Shown here in pieces: positions 25,555 to 34,231 of a stretch of DNA of 64,000 nt. The DNA lies in assembly GCA_963747255.1 (NCBI GenBank), contig CAVVEG010000003.1, positions 186,001 through 250,000 of the forward strand. Reading direction: 5' to 3'. Source of the DNA: CAIYRG01 sp963747255 (lineage in GTDB: Bacteria > Pseudomonadota > Alphaproteobacteria > Micropepsales > Micropepsaceae). Every line of letters begins with the position of its first letter. Within the stretch, counting starts at the first letter, position 1. Made by a program: the position numbers and the translations under genes. The notes under the pieces were generated by a model. That model searched no databases. It was not told the DNA's origin and worked only from the letters and a program-made list of their open reading frames with translations.

Positions 25555-28368
25555 CTAGGGTTTTGGCGGCGCGAGGATCGCCTGCCAGTTGATGATTGTG
25601 TTCCAGAGCATGCGCTGGTCACCTCGATTGAGATCGCGATGCAACGGATTAAAATTGAAGCTAACGACGTGGCCGCTGCCGACCGGCGTGTCTAAGATTG
25701 CGGGACGCCCGATCAAGTTCGCTTCTCCCCAGGCTTGACCACTCACGACAAACGGCGCGCCTTCGCGGTCGCCCCATTCCAAGACAACGCTCCAGGTATC
25801 GATGGGTCCATCAAGACACGTGGTGCAGTACGCCATTCGTAGCCAGCGCCGCGGAATGGAATAAAGCGCGAAATTCTGGCGGAACACGTAGGTGCGCGCG
25901 GGATAGCCATAGGCGATCGGATGTTCGGGCTTCGCGAAGGTGACTCGCACGTGCGAACCCGGTGTGCGCGTGATGGCCTGTTGGGCTGCAGCGGAGGAGT
26001 CTGGGCCCCCGCCCTGCGTGCTGCGCGGAACGCCGCCGGAATCGCGTCGAACTCCGCGAATGATGCCGCCTTCGATCGCAAGCATGGTGCCGCTGCCAAG
26101 GGTAACGAGCAAGCCGCCCTGTTCGACGAAACGCTGAATCTGCGCCAGGCCTTCCCAGCCAATGCCGCCCGTGATGTCGTCAGACTCCACAGGCGTACCG
26201 AGGCTGGGAAACTGCGGAGTTTTCTTGAAAGCCATGGGCCCCCAGGCTTTCGGGATGCCCTGAATCTGCTCGGCAAGCTCCAGATCGACGTGGCCATAGA
26301 GCAGAACGTCGAATTTGTCGTGAAGATCACCAGCGCGGATATCTTCATCGCGAACGTAGGTGTAAGGAATCTTTCGCTGGTCGAGGGAGTAGCGCATCCA
26401 TCCGATGGTGTCAGTGTCTGCCCAAGGAACCCATATGCCAAGGCGCGGCGCTTTTGCGGAATGGTGAGGGACGTCAGGTGCAGAGGCAGCGCTCGTGAAA
26501 TCGAGTCCCAGTTGTGAGGAAGCGTCACGAAGCACATCGGCAAGACCAGGTTGCGTGGGTAGAATCCAGGAACCGGCGGGATAGTCAGCGCCGCCGAGAG
26601 TGAAGGCGCGTTCCGCGATATCGAGATGGAAGGCTGCAAGACGGTAGCGTGCTTCGAGCAAACCTTCCTGCCCTGTGTCCTTCAATAGATAGACGGTGCC
26701 TGAACCCGCGATCTTGCCCACCGCATGCGGAGGCTGCGCGAGCAACGCGAGATCTGCGGAACGTACCGCGGCATCGGAAGTCGGAATTGCCTGCAAATGA
26801 TAATGAGCGGGAAGCTCCCAGGAAACGTCATCGTATGGCTCGCTGCCATCTTTCGGATAGTGCTGTGGTGTGAGCAAGTCCACCGCATAGTTGCGATAGG
26901 GTTGGTCGAGCCGGACGACGTAGGTGCCCGCGGGATAAGCGCCATCTTTCAAGGTAAGCGGAGATTGCGCGCGGCTGACCTCAATGTGCTGGCCCATGAG
27001 CCGGGCGACAAGCTGAGCAACGCGCGCGGGATCGCCCTGATCCGCTGGAACCAGGAAGGCGTAAGGCGCTTCTTCGAGACCCTTACGATAGGAGTGGAGA
27101 CTTTTGTCGTAGAAATTTCGCAGCAAGACGTGAGAATTCGTGGCGGCATAGTCTAGGGCAGCGAGAGCGGCGGTCTCGTTGTAGTTGACGTTGTCTCGCG
27201 CAGACCAGAAGAACGCTCCCGATGGAGGAGGCATCAGGCGGTACCACTGACGCGAGGTTTCTTCGGGAGCGAGCGATAGAAAAAGCGTTTCGGCGGTTCC
27301 GTTGCCGAAAGTTTCATAGCCTCGGCCGATGGCGTTATGGTTCATGGCGACGGAATCGAGGTACAGATGTGCGAAGCCTTCTCCGAAGTTCCAGGTGGAG
27401 ACGCCGGGCATGCCCAGGCCGGTCATGGTTTGTACTTCATAAAAGCTGAGTGCGAGGAACTCGCTGTAGGTAATGGGATCGATATTCGGATTGTAAGGGC
27501 CGGTGCCATTCCAGGACATCAGGAGAGGAACGGCTTCATGAAGATCGTGGACCACGGTGGGATGCCACTCGTGGAACATGCGGTGGACTGCTTTGGTGGT
27601 TTCCTGAGTTTGCTGGTGTGTGTCGCGGTTGATGTCCACGAAAACGTATTTGCCCCAGTAGGGCGGGGATTGCCGAGGCAGCGTGTCGCGATCCGTCTTG
27701 CCCTTCAGGTAGCGGTAGAACCAGTCAACTTGCTTGTCGCGGCCGTCGGGACTGGAGACGGGATTGATGAGAACGACCAGGTTTTCGCGGATGCGGCGAA
27801 CCATGGGCTGATCAGAAACCGCAAGGCGATAGGCGAGCTCAAGGACAGATTCCGTCGAACCGGTTTCGTCGGAATGGAGAGCTGCATTGAAGTAATAGAT
27901 AGGACGAGAATCGGCGACGAGCTTCTCGGCGGCCGACGGCTCGATTTTGCGTGGATCAGCGAGAGAAGCCGTTGCGGCTTTCAATTTTTCGAGGTCTTGA
28001 ATTCCCTTTTCATCGCTAATGGCGAGAAGAATAATTTCGCGGCCCTCTTCCGAGTGGCCAATCGTGAAAACACGAACACGCGGTGAAGCCGCAGCAAGCG
28101 CGCGACAGTAAGCGTAGGCTTTTGTGGAATTCACCAGTTCGCCGGGTGCTCCCATGATTCGTCCGTAAAAAGCGCGCGGAGATGGAACGCTGGGTGACGC
28201 CGGAAGATAGGAGACCCAGGGAGAAAGGAACTGCGAGGAAGTCGTAGCTTTGGAGATTTCCTCCACCGAACCGGGTTCAGGAACGTCCGGAGCGATCGAC
28301 GATTGCGCCAGAAGCGTGGCGCAACAGACAAGAGAAAAGAACAAACATACAAAAGACCGAATACGCAT
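25555..28368 (-). CDS. Secreted M14-family zinc carboxypeptidase
   Basis: 937 aa with a signal peptide (SFVCLFFSLVCCATLLAQ). The M14 domain occupies about residues 55-400: the zinc pair H-S-D-E (in A-A-L-H-S-D-E-T-G-S), the substrate site N-P-V-S-S-P-D-G-R, and V-D-I-N-R-D-T-H. The long C-terminal half contains a glutamine-amidotransferase-like region (G-G-L-L-V-T-L-G-S-G-T near residue 765), as in large acidobacterial M14 proteins that are often called peptidase M14 with a DJ-1-like tail. Probably degrades peptides outside the cytoplasm. Monocistronic. Confidence 0.85.
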   Translation of the reverse strand: MRIRSFVCLFFSLVCCATLLAQSSIAPDVPEPGSVEEISKATTSSQFLSPWVSYLPASPSVPSPRAFYGRIMGAPGELVNSTKAYAYCRALAAASPRVRVFTIGHSEEGREIILLAISDEKGIQDLEKLKAATASLADPRKIEPSAAEKLVADSRPIYYFNAALHSDETGSTESVLELAYRLAVSDQPMVRRIRENLVVLINPVSSPDGRDKQVDWFYRYLKGKTDRDTLPRQSPPYWGKYVFVDINRDTHQQTQETTKAVHRMFHEWHPTVVHDLHEAVPLLMSWNGTGPYNPNIDPITYSEFLALSFYEVQTMTGLGMPGVSTWNFGEGFAHLYLDSVAMNHNAIGRGYETFGNGTAETLFLSLAPEETSRQWYRLMPPPSGAFFWSARDNVNYNETAALAALDYAATNSHVLLRNFYDKSLHSYRKGLEEAPYAFLVPADQGDPARVAQLVARLMGQHIEVSRAQSPLTLKDGAYPAGTYVVRLDQPYRNYAVDLLTPQHYPKDGSEPYDDVSWELPAHYHLQAIPTSDAAVRSADLALLAQPPHAVGKIAGSGTVYLLKDTGQEGLLEARYRLAAFHLDIAERAFTLGGADYPAGSWILPTQPGLADVLRDASSQLGLDFTSAASAPDVPHHSAKAPRLGIWVPWADTDTIGWMRYSLDQRKIPYTYVRDEDIRAGDLHDKFDVLLYGHVDLELAEQIQGIPKAWGPMAFKKTPQFPSLGTPVESDDITGGIGWEGLAQIQRFVEQGGLLVTLGSGTMLAIEGGIIRGVRRDSGGVPRSTQGGGPDSSAAAQQAITRTPGSHVRVTFAKPEHPIAYGYPARTYVFRQNFALYSIPRRWLRMAYCTTCLDGPIDTWSVVLEWGDREGAPFVVSGQAWGEANLIGRPAILDTPVGSGHVVSFNFNPLHRDLNRGDQRMLWNTIINWQAILAPPKP

Positions 28369-28486
28369 GCGGCGTGAACCTCGAGATAACGTTGAATGAA
28401 CTGCAGAGCGAGGTGAGTGTACTACATCAGGAAATCAGCGAGCGACTAACCGGCCGACCGGCAAACGAGACAAGTATTTGTGTTGG

Positions 28487-28508
28487 CGGACCGGCTCAGA
28501 AGCCGGTC
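28487..28508. terminator. Perfect 9-bp hairpin downstream of chemosensory operon 1
   Basis: GGACCGGCT, CAGA loop, AGCCGGTCC. It lies about 50 bases past the cheX stop (minus strand), where the eight-gene chemosensory operon should end. No T-run follows on the minus strand. It could equally be one copy of a dispersed palindromic repeat. Confidence 0.45.
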
Positions 28509-28559
28509 CCTACAAAGGCAAGGCTATGCCACGCGAATTGCTAGCCGATGGAGAAGGGG

Positions 28560-29063
28560 TTAGTCGAGGGCGGAGACGGGCGTCTGCTCGCGACGGCGGC
28601 GATGGAGATAGTGCATGGCGATGTTGATATAAATCTCGCCACACGGCGTCTCGATGCAGAGGACCATGGCTTCGGTATCGGCGTTGCCGGCAAGCCCCTC
28701 TTCGCTCATGTGAATTTCCGGCGGGAAGACCTTGAAACGGAAGCCCTGATCATTGAGAAGCGTGACCGAATTGCCGATGACCATATTGGCGAGCTCACAC
28801 ACGGTCTCGCGAATAACCTGCTCGCTCTCAGGAACAGGCGAGCCGGCGAGATGGCCCGCAACGCGGATGGCCACTTCAGGCGCAAGATCGAGGATGACGC
28901 GGCCTTCGATATCGCCTTTAATCAGAATGAGCGCGGCGATGCCCTTGCGGCGATAGGTGTTCTCGTCCATCGTCAGATCGACAATCTTTGTCGGAGCCTG
29001 CAGGGACTCCGCAAAAACCGCATCCGCCGCATTGATGAACGGCTGAATGAGTTCCATTCTCAT
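28560..29063 (-). CDS. cheX: CheX-type chemotaxis phosphatase
   Basis: 167 aa. The CheX/CheC signature helix is visible: E-T-V-C-E-L-A-N-M-V-I-G-N-S, with the Glu and Asn that position water for CheY~P hydrolysis. Only one such helix, as in CheX rather than CheC. Start overlaps the preceding receiver gene (ATGA at 29060-29063), pairing the phosphatase with its likely substrate. Last gene of chemosensory operon 1. Confidence 0.85.
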   Translation of the reverse strand: MRMELIQPFINAADAVFAESLQAPTKIVDLTMDENTYRRKGIAALILIKGDIEGRVILDLAPEVAIRVAGHLAGSPVPESEQVIRETVCELANMVIGNSVTLLNDQGFRFKVFPPEIHMSEEGLAGNADTEAMVLCIETPCGEIYINIAMHYLHRRRREQTPVSALD

Positions 29064-29512
29064 GAGCGCTGCTCCCCCGCCAGCTCTACGGGCACGCCGG
29101 CGGCATTGGGATCGTCTCCCAAAACGTAACGAAGAATTTCGTACAGCACTTCGGGCTTCACAGGCTTTTGCACGAAGTGCTTGGCGCCCTTCTGCAGAGC
29201 GGCAAGGATGTTTTCCTGATAGCCGACAGAGGAGACCATGACAATTCGGGCGTCAGGGTGCTGGCGGACGATGCGCTCGACGGATTCAATGCCTTCCATT
29301 TGCGGCATGGTGATATCCATGAGCACGATGTCCGGCTTAGAGCGGTTGAACTCTGCGATGGCCGTAAGCCCGTCACCGGCTTCTCCTGCCACTTCCCCGC
29401 CGAACAGCTCAATCATCTTGATGAGGTTCTTGCGGGCGAAGACGGAGTCGTCCACAACCAGATAGCGGACTGGCTGGCTGTCCTTTCGAAGTAGCGGCGC
29501 AAACTGTGGCAT
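29060..29512 (-). CDS. cheY: CheY-type single-domain response regulator
   Basis: 150 aa, a receiver domain with short tails. L-V-V-D-D-S (acidic pair), phospho-acceptor Asp in I-V-L-M-D-I-T-M-P, Ser in V-M-V-S-S-V, and Lys in V-Q-K-P-V. No output domain, so it should act by binding a motor or enzyme. Sits between cheB and cheX in operon 1; dephosphorylation by the adjacent CheX is the natural reading. Confidence 0.88.
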   Translation of the reverse strand: MPQFAPLLRKDSQPVRYLVVDDSVFARKNLIKMIELFGGEVAGEAGDGLTAIAEFNRSKPDIVLMDITMPQMEGIESVERIVRQHPDARIVMVSSVGYQENILAALQKGAKHFVQKPVKPEVLYEILRYVLGDDPNAAGVPVELAGEQRS

Positions 29513-29539
29513 AACCTTCTCCTTTAGCCCCGAGCGCGA

Positions 29540-30691
29540 TCAGGCGCGCGGAGTTGAAACGGGGGTTCGTTCGGATCGTTCCGTTTTTGGCCCTTTGTCG
29601 GATTTCTCTTGGGTGTCGGATTTCTCGCTGCCGGGGTGCTCGTTGCCGTAATGGCTTATCAAGAACGCGCCGAGCTTATCAAGCGGCAGAATCTTCATGG
29701 CGTAGCCTTTAGAGATGGCGGCGCGGGGCATTCCGCTGACCACGCAGGTGTCTTCGCTTTGCGCGATGGTCATGCCGCCAGCAGATTTGATGGCTCCCAA
29801 GCCCTCGGCTCCATCTTCACCCATGCCGGTCATCAGGACGCCAACCGCGGTAAGCGCAAACTCTTGCGCGACGGAGTGGAACAGAACGTCAACGGACGGA
29901 CGGTGGCCGTTGATTGCCGGGCCGTCCGACAAAACCACCATTTCTCCGCGAGGCATCCGCCGGACCATCATGTGGCGATTGCCGGGACAGATCAGAACAC
30001 GACCGGCAACAAGCAGATCTCCGGACTTGGCTTCCTGCACATCCAAAGCGCAGCATTCGTCCAGTCGGTGCGCGAACATGTCCGTAAAGCCCTCGGGCAT
30101 GTGCTGAACAACCAATAATGTGGCCGGAAAATCCGGTGGAATCTGCGAGAGTAGATACTGCAGAGCATTGGGACCGCCGGTAGAAATACCAATAGCGATG
30201 ACGCGATTGGGCGGAAGAGCAGTACGTGCGCGCTTCTTACCCGGCGGAGGGAGTTCGGCTTCCACCCTGGGCACGGATTTGGGGCCGCCAGCGCGTTTGG
30301 CAACTTTGATTTTCTCGATGAGTTGATAAGCGACTGGGTCAAGATGACCGGCCGCGGCATCTCTGGGCTTGGCGACAAAATCGATAGCGCCAAGAGCGAG
30401 TGCCTTGAACGTGGAGTAAGCACCCTCTTTGGAATGGGTGCTGAAGACGATCACGGGCAGCGGAGCGCTGCGCATGATCATGCGCAAGGTCTCGATGCCG
30501 TCCATGCGGGGCATCTCCAGGTCGAGCGTGACGACATCCGGATGCAACTCGGCAATCTTGCGCAGGGCAAACGCGCCGTCCATGGCGGTGCCAACCACTT
30601 CAATGTCCGGATCGCGCTCAAGGATCATGGGAATGAGCTTGCGCATCAACGCGGAATCATCGACTACCAGGACTTTCACGCGGCCGTTCAT
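29540..30691 (-). CDS. cheB: Protein-glutamate methylesterase/glutamine deamidase CheB (operon 1)
   Basis: 383 aa. Receiver with Asp57 in V-V-T-L-D-L-E-M-P, linker, then the methylesterase with catalytic Ser in G-I-S-T-G-G-P, His in V-V-Q-H-M-P and Asp in M-T-G-M-G-E-D-G. The last ~35 residues are a charged tail (S-E-K-S-D-T-Q-E-K) not needed for activity. Start overlaps the cheA stop by 4 bases. Removes methyl groups from the operon's receptor for adaptation. Confidence 0.93.
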   Translation of the reverse strand: MNGRVKVLVVDDSALMRKLIPMILERDPDIEVVGTAMDGAFALRKIAELHPDVVTLDLEMPRMDGIETLRMIMRSAPLPVIVFSTHSKEGAYSTFKALALGAIDFVAKPRDAAAGHLDPVAYQLIEKIKVAKRAGGPKSVPRVEAELPPPGKKRARTALPPNRVIAIGISTGGPNALQYLLSQIPPDFPATLLVVQHMPEGFTDMFAHRLDECCALDVQEAKSGDLLVAGRVLICPGNRHMMVRRMPRGEMVVLSDGPAINGHRPSVDVLFHSVAQEFALTAVGVLMTGMGEDGAEGLGAIKSAGGMTIAQSEDTCVVSGMPRAAISKGYAMKILPLDKLGAFLISHYGNEHPGSEKSDTQEKSDKGPKTERSERTPVSTPRA

Positions 30692-32787
30692 GCGATAGCT
30701 CCCAGGGGCAAGGACCGAGACAATCGCGAAAGAATTGCCGGCACGTTTAAGATCAGAACAACGGTGCCATCGCCGAGTATGGACGCGCCGCTCACCAGAT
30801 CGCTGGAGACAATTTCACCGGGAAGGGCCTTGATAACGAGTTCCTCTTCGCCCACCATGCTGTCCACCAGCAGACCGAAACGTTTTTCCGCCACGGCGAT
30901 GACGATCACGAAACTTTTTTTCTTTTTCGGTTCGCCCGAATCGACGGCGTGAATTCCTTTAAGTGAGGAGAGACGCACAAGCGTAAGGATCTGCTCGCGC
31001 AGGCGAAGGACCTCACGTTTGTCCACACGCTGAATTTCCGAGTCAGAGACGCGAGTAATCTCCACGACTGAAGAGAGCGGTACGGCGAAGAGGCGCCCGC
31101 CAACGCGGAATAGCAGCGTCTGAATACTGGCAAGAGTGAGGGGCACACGAAGAAGAATGGTGGTGCCCTTGCCTTTGACGCTGGTAACGTTCACTGTGCC
31201 TTTTAAGCGGTCGAGTACGGTACGCACGACGTCCATGCCGACGCCGCGTCCAGAAACTTCGGTGACTTCCCTTGCCGTGCTCAAGCCAGGCTCGAAAATG
31301 AGATTGAGAAGATCGGGTTCCGTCAGGCGCTCGGCGTCTTCCTGCTTGATGAGCGCATTGCGAACCGCCTGTTCGCGAATCAGATCGAGATCGATGCCGC
31401 GACCGTCGTCGTGCACTTCAATCACTACTTGCGCGCCCTGATGATAGGCGTTCAAGGAAACAGTGCCTCGTGCCTGCTTGCCTGCGCCGAGTCGCTCGCT
31501 GGCGGGCTCGATACCGTGATCAACCGCGTTGCGCACCAGGTGCGTGAGCGGCTCCGCCAACGCGTCGAGAATTCCTTTGTCCAGATCGGTGTGTTCGCCG
31601 GCCACCTCGAGGGCGATGTCCTTGCCGCAAAGTTTCGCGATATCCCGGACGACGCGTGGGAAGCGACGAAACAATTGTTCGACCGGAACCATGCGAATCT
31701 TCAGAACACATTTATGCAGTTCGTCGAGAACTCTCGATTGGAACGCCAGGGTCTCCGCAAGCTTCGTCCGGATGGGATCGCGCGAATGGCGGGCATCAAA
31801 TTCGGCCAGCGTGCGGTTCAGCATGGACTTGCCGATGATCAATTCACCGACAAGATTCATCACCGCATCGATGCGCGCGGCGTCAACGCGGACCGTGCTT
31901 TCGGCAACCGCGGCAACCGCCGAGGAGCCAGCAGGATTTTTGGCAGCGGACGATTCGGAGGACTCATGGGGCTTCGCGGCGATTTGAGCGGCTTGCGCTT
32001 CCAGGATGTCGCCCAAAAGCTCATGCTCGGCGGAGTCGGCGTGGTCGGCTGGTTCCACGCGTACCTCCGAAACCACCGAGGGAATCTGGCAGCGATGAGA
32101 AACATGATCAATGGGATGAGGGCTGGCAATGGCGGCTTCCACGAGCTCAACCGCCGCGGCTGCAAGGTTGTCTTCGGGCCGTAAAGCGATGACGGTGCCG
32201 CAAGTGTGGAGCACGTTGCGGATTAACTGAAAGGCGGCGGCCCGCATGACGCTATGGGGATCGATGCGCAGGGCAACGTTGTAGACATTGTCGCCGCGCA
32301 GAAGCGCCTCGGAAATCATCAAGCGCTCATATTCGCTCCAGGCAAAGGACGCCCGAACCTGTCCGGCGGGCGATTCACCTGCGGCGTGGGCCGGACCTGG
32401 CGATTGAAGCAGGTGCTGTATGAGAGCGCGCAGAGGATCGGTCGAAGGAGGCTCGGCTTGCCTTTGGTACGCGCTAAGCATGCTCTCAAAGGTGTCCACG
32501 GCAGCGAGCACAACTTCTGCGAGTTTTGTGCCGTGCGTCTGGCTGATGTGCCAAGAGAGCACATCTTCCAGTTCGTGAGCGATCTCGCTCAACTTCTGGA
32601 AGCCACAGGCAGCTGAATCACCCTTCAGAGTGTGCACGGCGCGGCGCACACCTCGGATGAGATCCTCGTCCGCAGGGCGCTTTTCGAGTTCGAGCCCGGC
32701 GTCGTTGATGACCTGGAGAAGTTCCGCGGCACTTTCGAAGAAAAGCGCGCGAAGGTCCGATCCGCGATCCTCAGGGATAAAACTCAC
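30688..32787 (-). CDS. cheA: Chemotaxis histidine kinase CheA (operon 1)
   Basis: 699 aa. Hpt domain with phospho-His52 in A-V-H-T-L-K-G-D-S; a ~170-residue variable region; dimerisation helices starting V-D-A-A-R-I-D-A-V-M-N-L-V-G-E-L; ATPase with N box H-L-V-R-N-A-V-D-H-G, D-D-G-R-G-I-D and G-R-G-V-G-M-D-V-V; C-terminal CheW-like regulatory domain (T-L-L-F-R-V-G-G-R-L-F-A-V-P). All kinase motifs intact. Overlaps cheR upstream and cheB downstream by 4 bases each. Confidence 0.95.
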   Translation of the reverse strand: MSFIPEDRGSDLRALFFESAAELLQVINDAGLELEKRPADEDLIRGVRRAVHTLKGDSAACGFQKLSEIAHELEDVLSWHISQTHGTKLAEVVLAAVDTFESMLSAYQRQAEPPSTDPLRALIQHLLQSPGPAHAAGESPAGQVRASFAWSEYERLMISEALLRGDNVYNVALRIDPHSVMRAAAFQLIRNVLHTCGTVIALRPEDNLAAAAVELVEAAIASPHPIDHVSHRCQIPSVVSEVRVEPADHADSAEHELLGDILEAQAAQIAAKPHESSESSAAKNPAGSSAVAAVAESTVRVDAARIDAVMNLVGELIIGKSMLNRTLAEFDARHSRDPIRTKLAETLAFQSRVLDELHKCVLKIRMVPVEQLFRRFPRVVRDIAKLCGKDIALEVAGEHTDLDKGILDALAEPLTHLVRNAVDHGIEPASERLGAGKQARGTVSLNAYHQGAQVVIEVHDDGRGIDLDLIREQAVRNALIKQEDAERLTEPDLLNLIFEPGLSTAREVTEVSGRGVGMDVVRTVLDRLKGTVNVTSVKGKGTTILLRVPLTLASIQTLLFRVGGRLFAVPLSSVVEITRVSDSEIQRVDKREVLRLREQILTLVRLSSLKGIHAVDSGEPKKKKSFVIVIAVAEKRFGLLVDSMVGEEELVIKALPGEIVSSDLVSGASILGDGTVVLILNVPAILSRLSRSLPLGAIA

Positions 32788-33689
32788 GGATTCACCTCAA
32801 GACGCTTGTAGGCAGTGCCATTATTCTCATGAACCATCTTGAATTTCTGGGTAAGGCCAAAGAGGCTTTCCGCGTGGCCAACGAAAAGATATCCTCCAGG
32901 ATTCAAGCAATGCCAAAATTTTTCAATCAGGCGCTTCTGCTCCGCCTCGTCGAAATAGATCATGACGTTGCGGCAAAGGATGATGTCATTGCGCCGCGGC
33001 AAAAATTCGGTCTTCAGGTTGTGGAAGTCGAACTGAACAAGTTCTTTGAGTTGCGGCTTGACGGAATATTTGTCGCTGGCTTTTTCGAAGTAACGGAGTC
33101 GTGTGGTGTAGTCGACAGGCTCCATTTGAATTTCCGTGTACAGGCCTTCCTGGCCAGTGCGAAGACTGGCGTAACTGATGTCAGAAGCCACGATTTCGAG
33201 TTTCCATGGCGGAGGAATGAGCGGCTTGGGAGAAGGCATTTCAAACGGGAGCGGATTGCGGAGATAGTAGTACGCGAGAGCGTCACAGATCAGGATGGCG
33301 ACGGAATAGGGCTCCTGGCCCGCCGAACAACCGGCGCTCCACACGCGAAGATTCCAGTCGCGGCGCTCCTGCTTGTGGCGAAGAATTTCCTCAAGAACGG
33401 ATTTCTGCAGGAGATCGAGCTGTGGCCGGTTGCGAAAGAAACTGGTTTCGTTGACGGTAAGGTTTTCAAGAAGCAGGGCGAGTTCCGCGCGGCCTTCGCG
33501 GCTGGTAAGCAAGCGATAATAGCTGTAGAAAGAATCGAGCTGGCAGGCCTTCAACCGGCGCTGCAGGCGGTCCTTCAGGAAATGAGCGCGGCGTTCATCA
33601 AAATACATGCCGCACTCCTGGTATACAAGCGTCTGCAGGAGCTTGAGTTCCGCTTCTGTGAGCTGAACCTGAGCAGTAATGGTTCCCAT
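32784..33689 (-). CDS. cheR: Chemotaxis protein methyltransferase CheR (operon 1)
   Basis: About 301 aa from the ATG at 33689; a TTG at 33704 is the alternative. N-terminal helical domain with F-D-E-R-R-A-H-F-L-K-D-R-L, SAM-binding W-S-A-G-C-S-A-G-Q-E-P-Y-S, catalytic-domain marks N-E-T-S-F-F-R and C-R-N-V-M-I-Y-F, and G-H-A-E-S-L near the end. No TPR tail. Methylates receptor glutamates. The segment between the SAM motif and V-A-S-D-I-S is longer than usual and Pro-rich. Confidence 0.92.
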   Translation of the reverse strand: MGTITAQVQLTEAELKLLQTLVYQECGMYFDERRAHFLKDRLQRRLKACQLDSFYSYYRLLTSREGRAELALLLENLTVNETSFFRNRPQLDLLQKSVLEEILRHKQERRDWNLRVWSAGCSAGQEPYSVAILICDALAYYYLRNPLPFEMPSPKPLIPPPWKLEIVASDISYASLRTGQEGLYTEIQMEPVDYTTRLRYFEKASDKYSVKPQLKELVQFDFHNLKTEFLPRRNDIILCRNVMIYFDEAEQKRLIEKFWHCLNPGGYLFVGHAESLFGLTQKFKMVHENNGTAYKRLEVNP

Positions 33690-33739
33690 ACTGGGTGCGT
33701 GCAACGTTCGTACAGCCCGCGGCTCCCACAGCAGAGCAA

Positions 33740-34216
33740 CTAACGCGCGACTGCGACGGGTTCCGCGGCCTCCTCAAGTTTCTTGAATTCCGGTTGACGC
33801 AATAGCCTGGCAATATCCAGGAGAATAATGAGCCGGCCTTTCAGCTTGCCGACACCAGTGACATAGCTGGATTCGCCCTCAGCAAAGACCGTGCCGGGCG
33901 CAGCGATTTCCGAGGGAGGAATTTTCAGCACCTCGGAAGCGGAACTGACGATCAATCCGAGAAGCTTGTTTTCCAGTTCAACGACGAGAATGCGGTTTTT
34001 CTTGTCGGGCTGAACTGCCTCGATGCCGAAGCGCTTGCGCAGATCCATCACCGGAATGATTTTTCCGCGAAGGTTGATGACCCCTTCGATGGCATCTGGA
34101 GCGTTGGGTACCGAAGTAATCTCGGGGACGCGAACAATCTCGCGCACGGACCCGATGCGAACGCCGTACGTTTCATTGCCGATGCGAAAACCAACAACTT
34201 GGTAGTCTTTCTCCAT
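33740..34216 (-). CDS. cheW: CheW coupling protein (operon 1)
   Basis: 158 aa, a single CheW SH3-like domain: V-G-F-R-I-G-N-E-T-Y-G-V, I-E-G-V-I-N-L-R-G-K-I-I-P-V-M-D-L-R-K-R-F. The N-L-R-G motif that docks on receptors and CheA is intact. ATG at 34216 with a gap of 15 bases to the receptor gene, so cotranscribed. Couples the upstream receptor to CheA. Confidence 0.93.
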   Translation of the reverse strand: MEKDYQVVGFRIGNETYGVRIGSVREIVRVPEITSVPNAPDAIEGVINLRGKIIPVMDLRKRFGIEAVQPDKKNRILVVELENKLLGLIVSSASEVLKIPPSEIAAPGTVFAEGESSYVTGVGKLKGRLIILLDIARLLRQPEFKKLEEAAEPVAVAR

Positions 34217-34231
34217 GTGGTGGTCTCCGCG

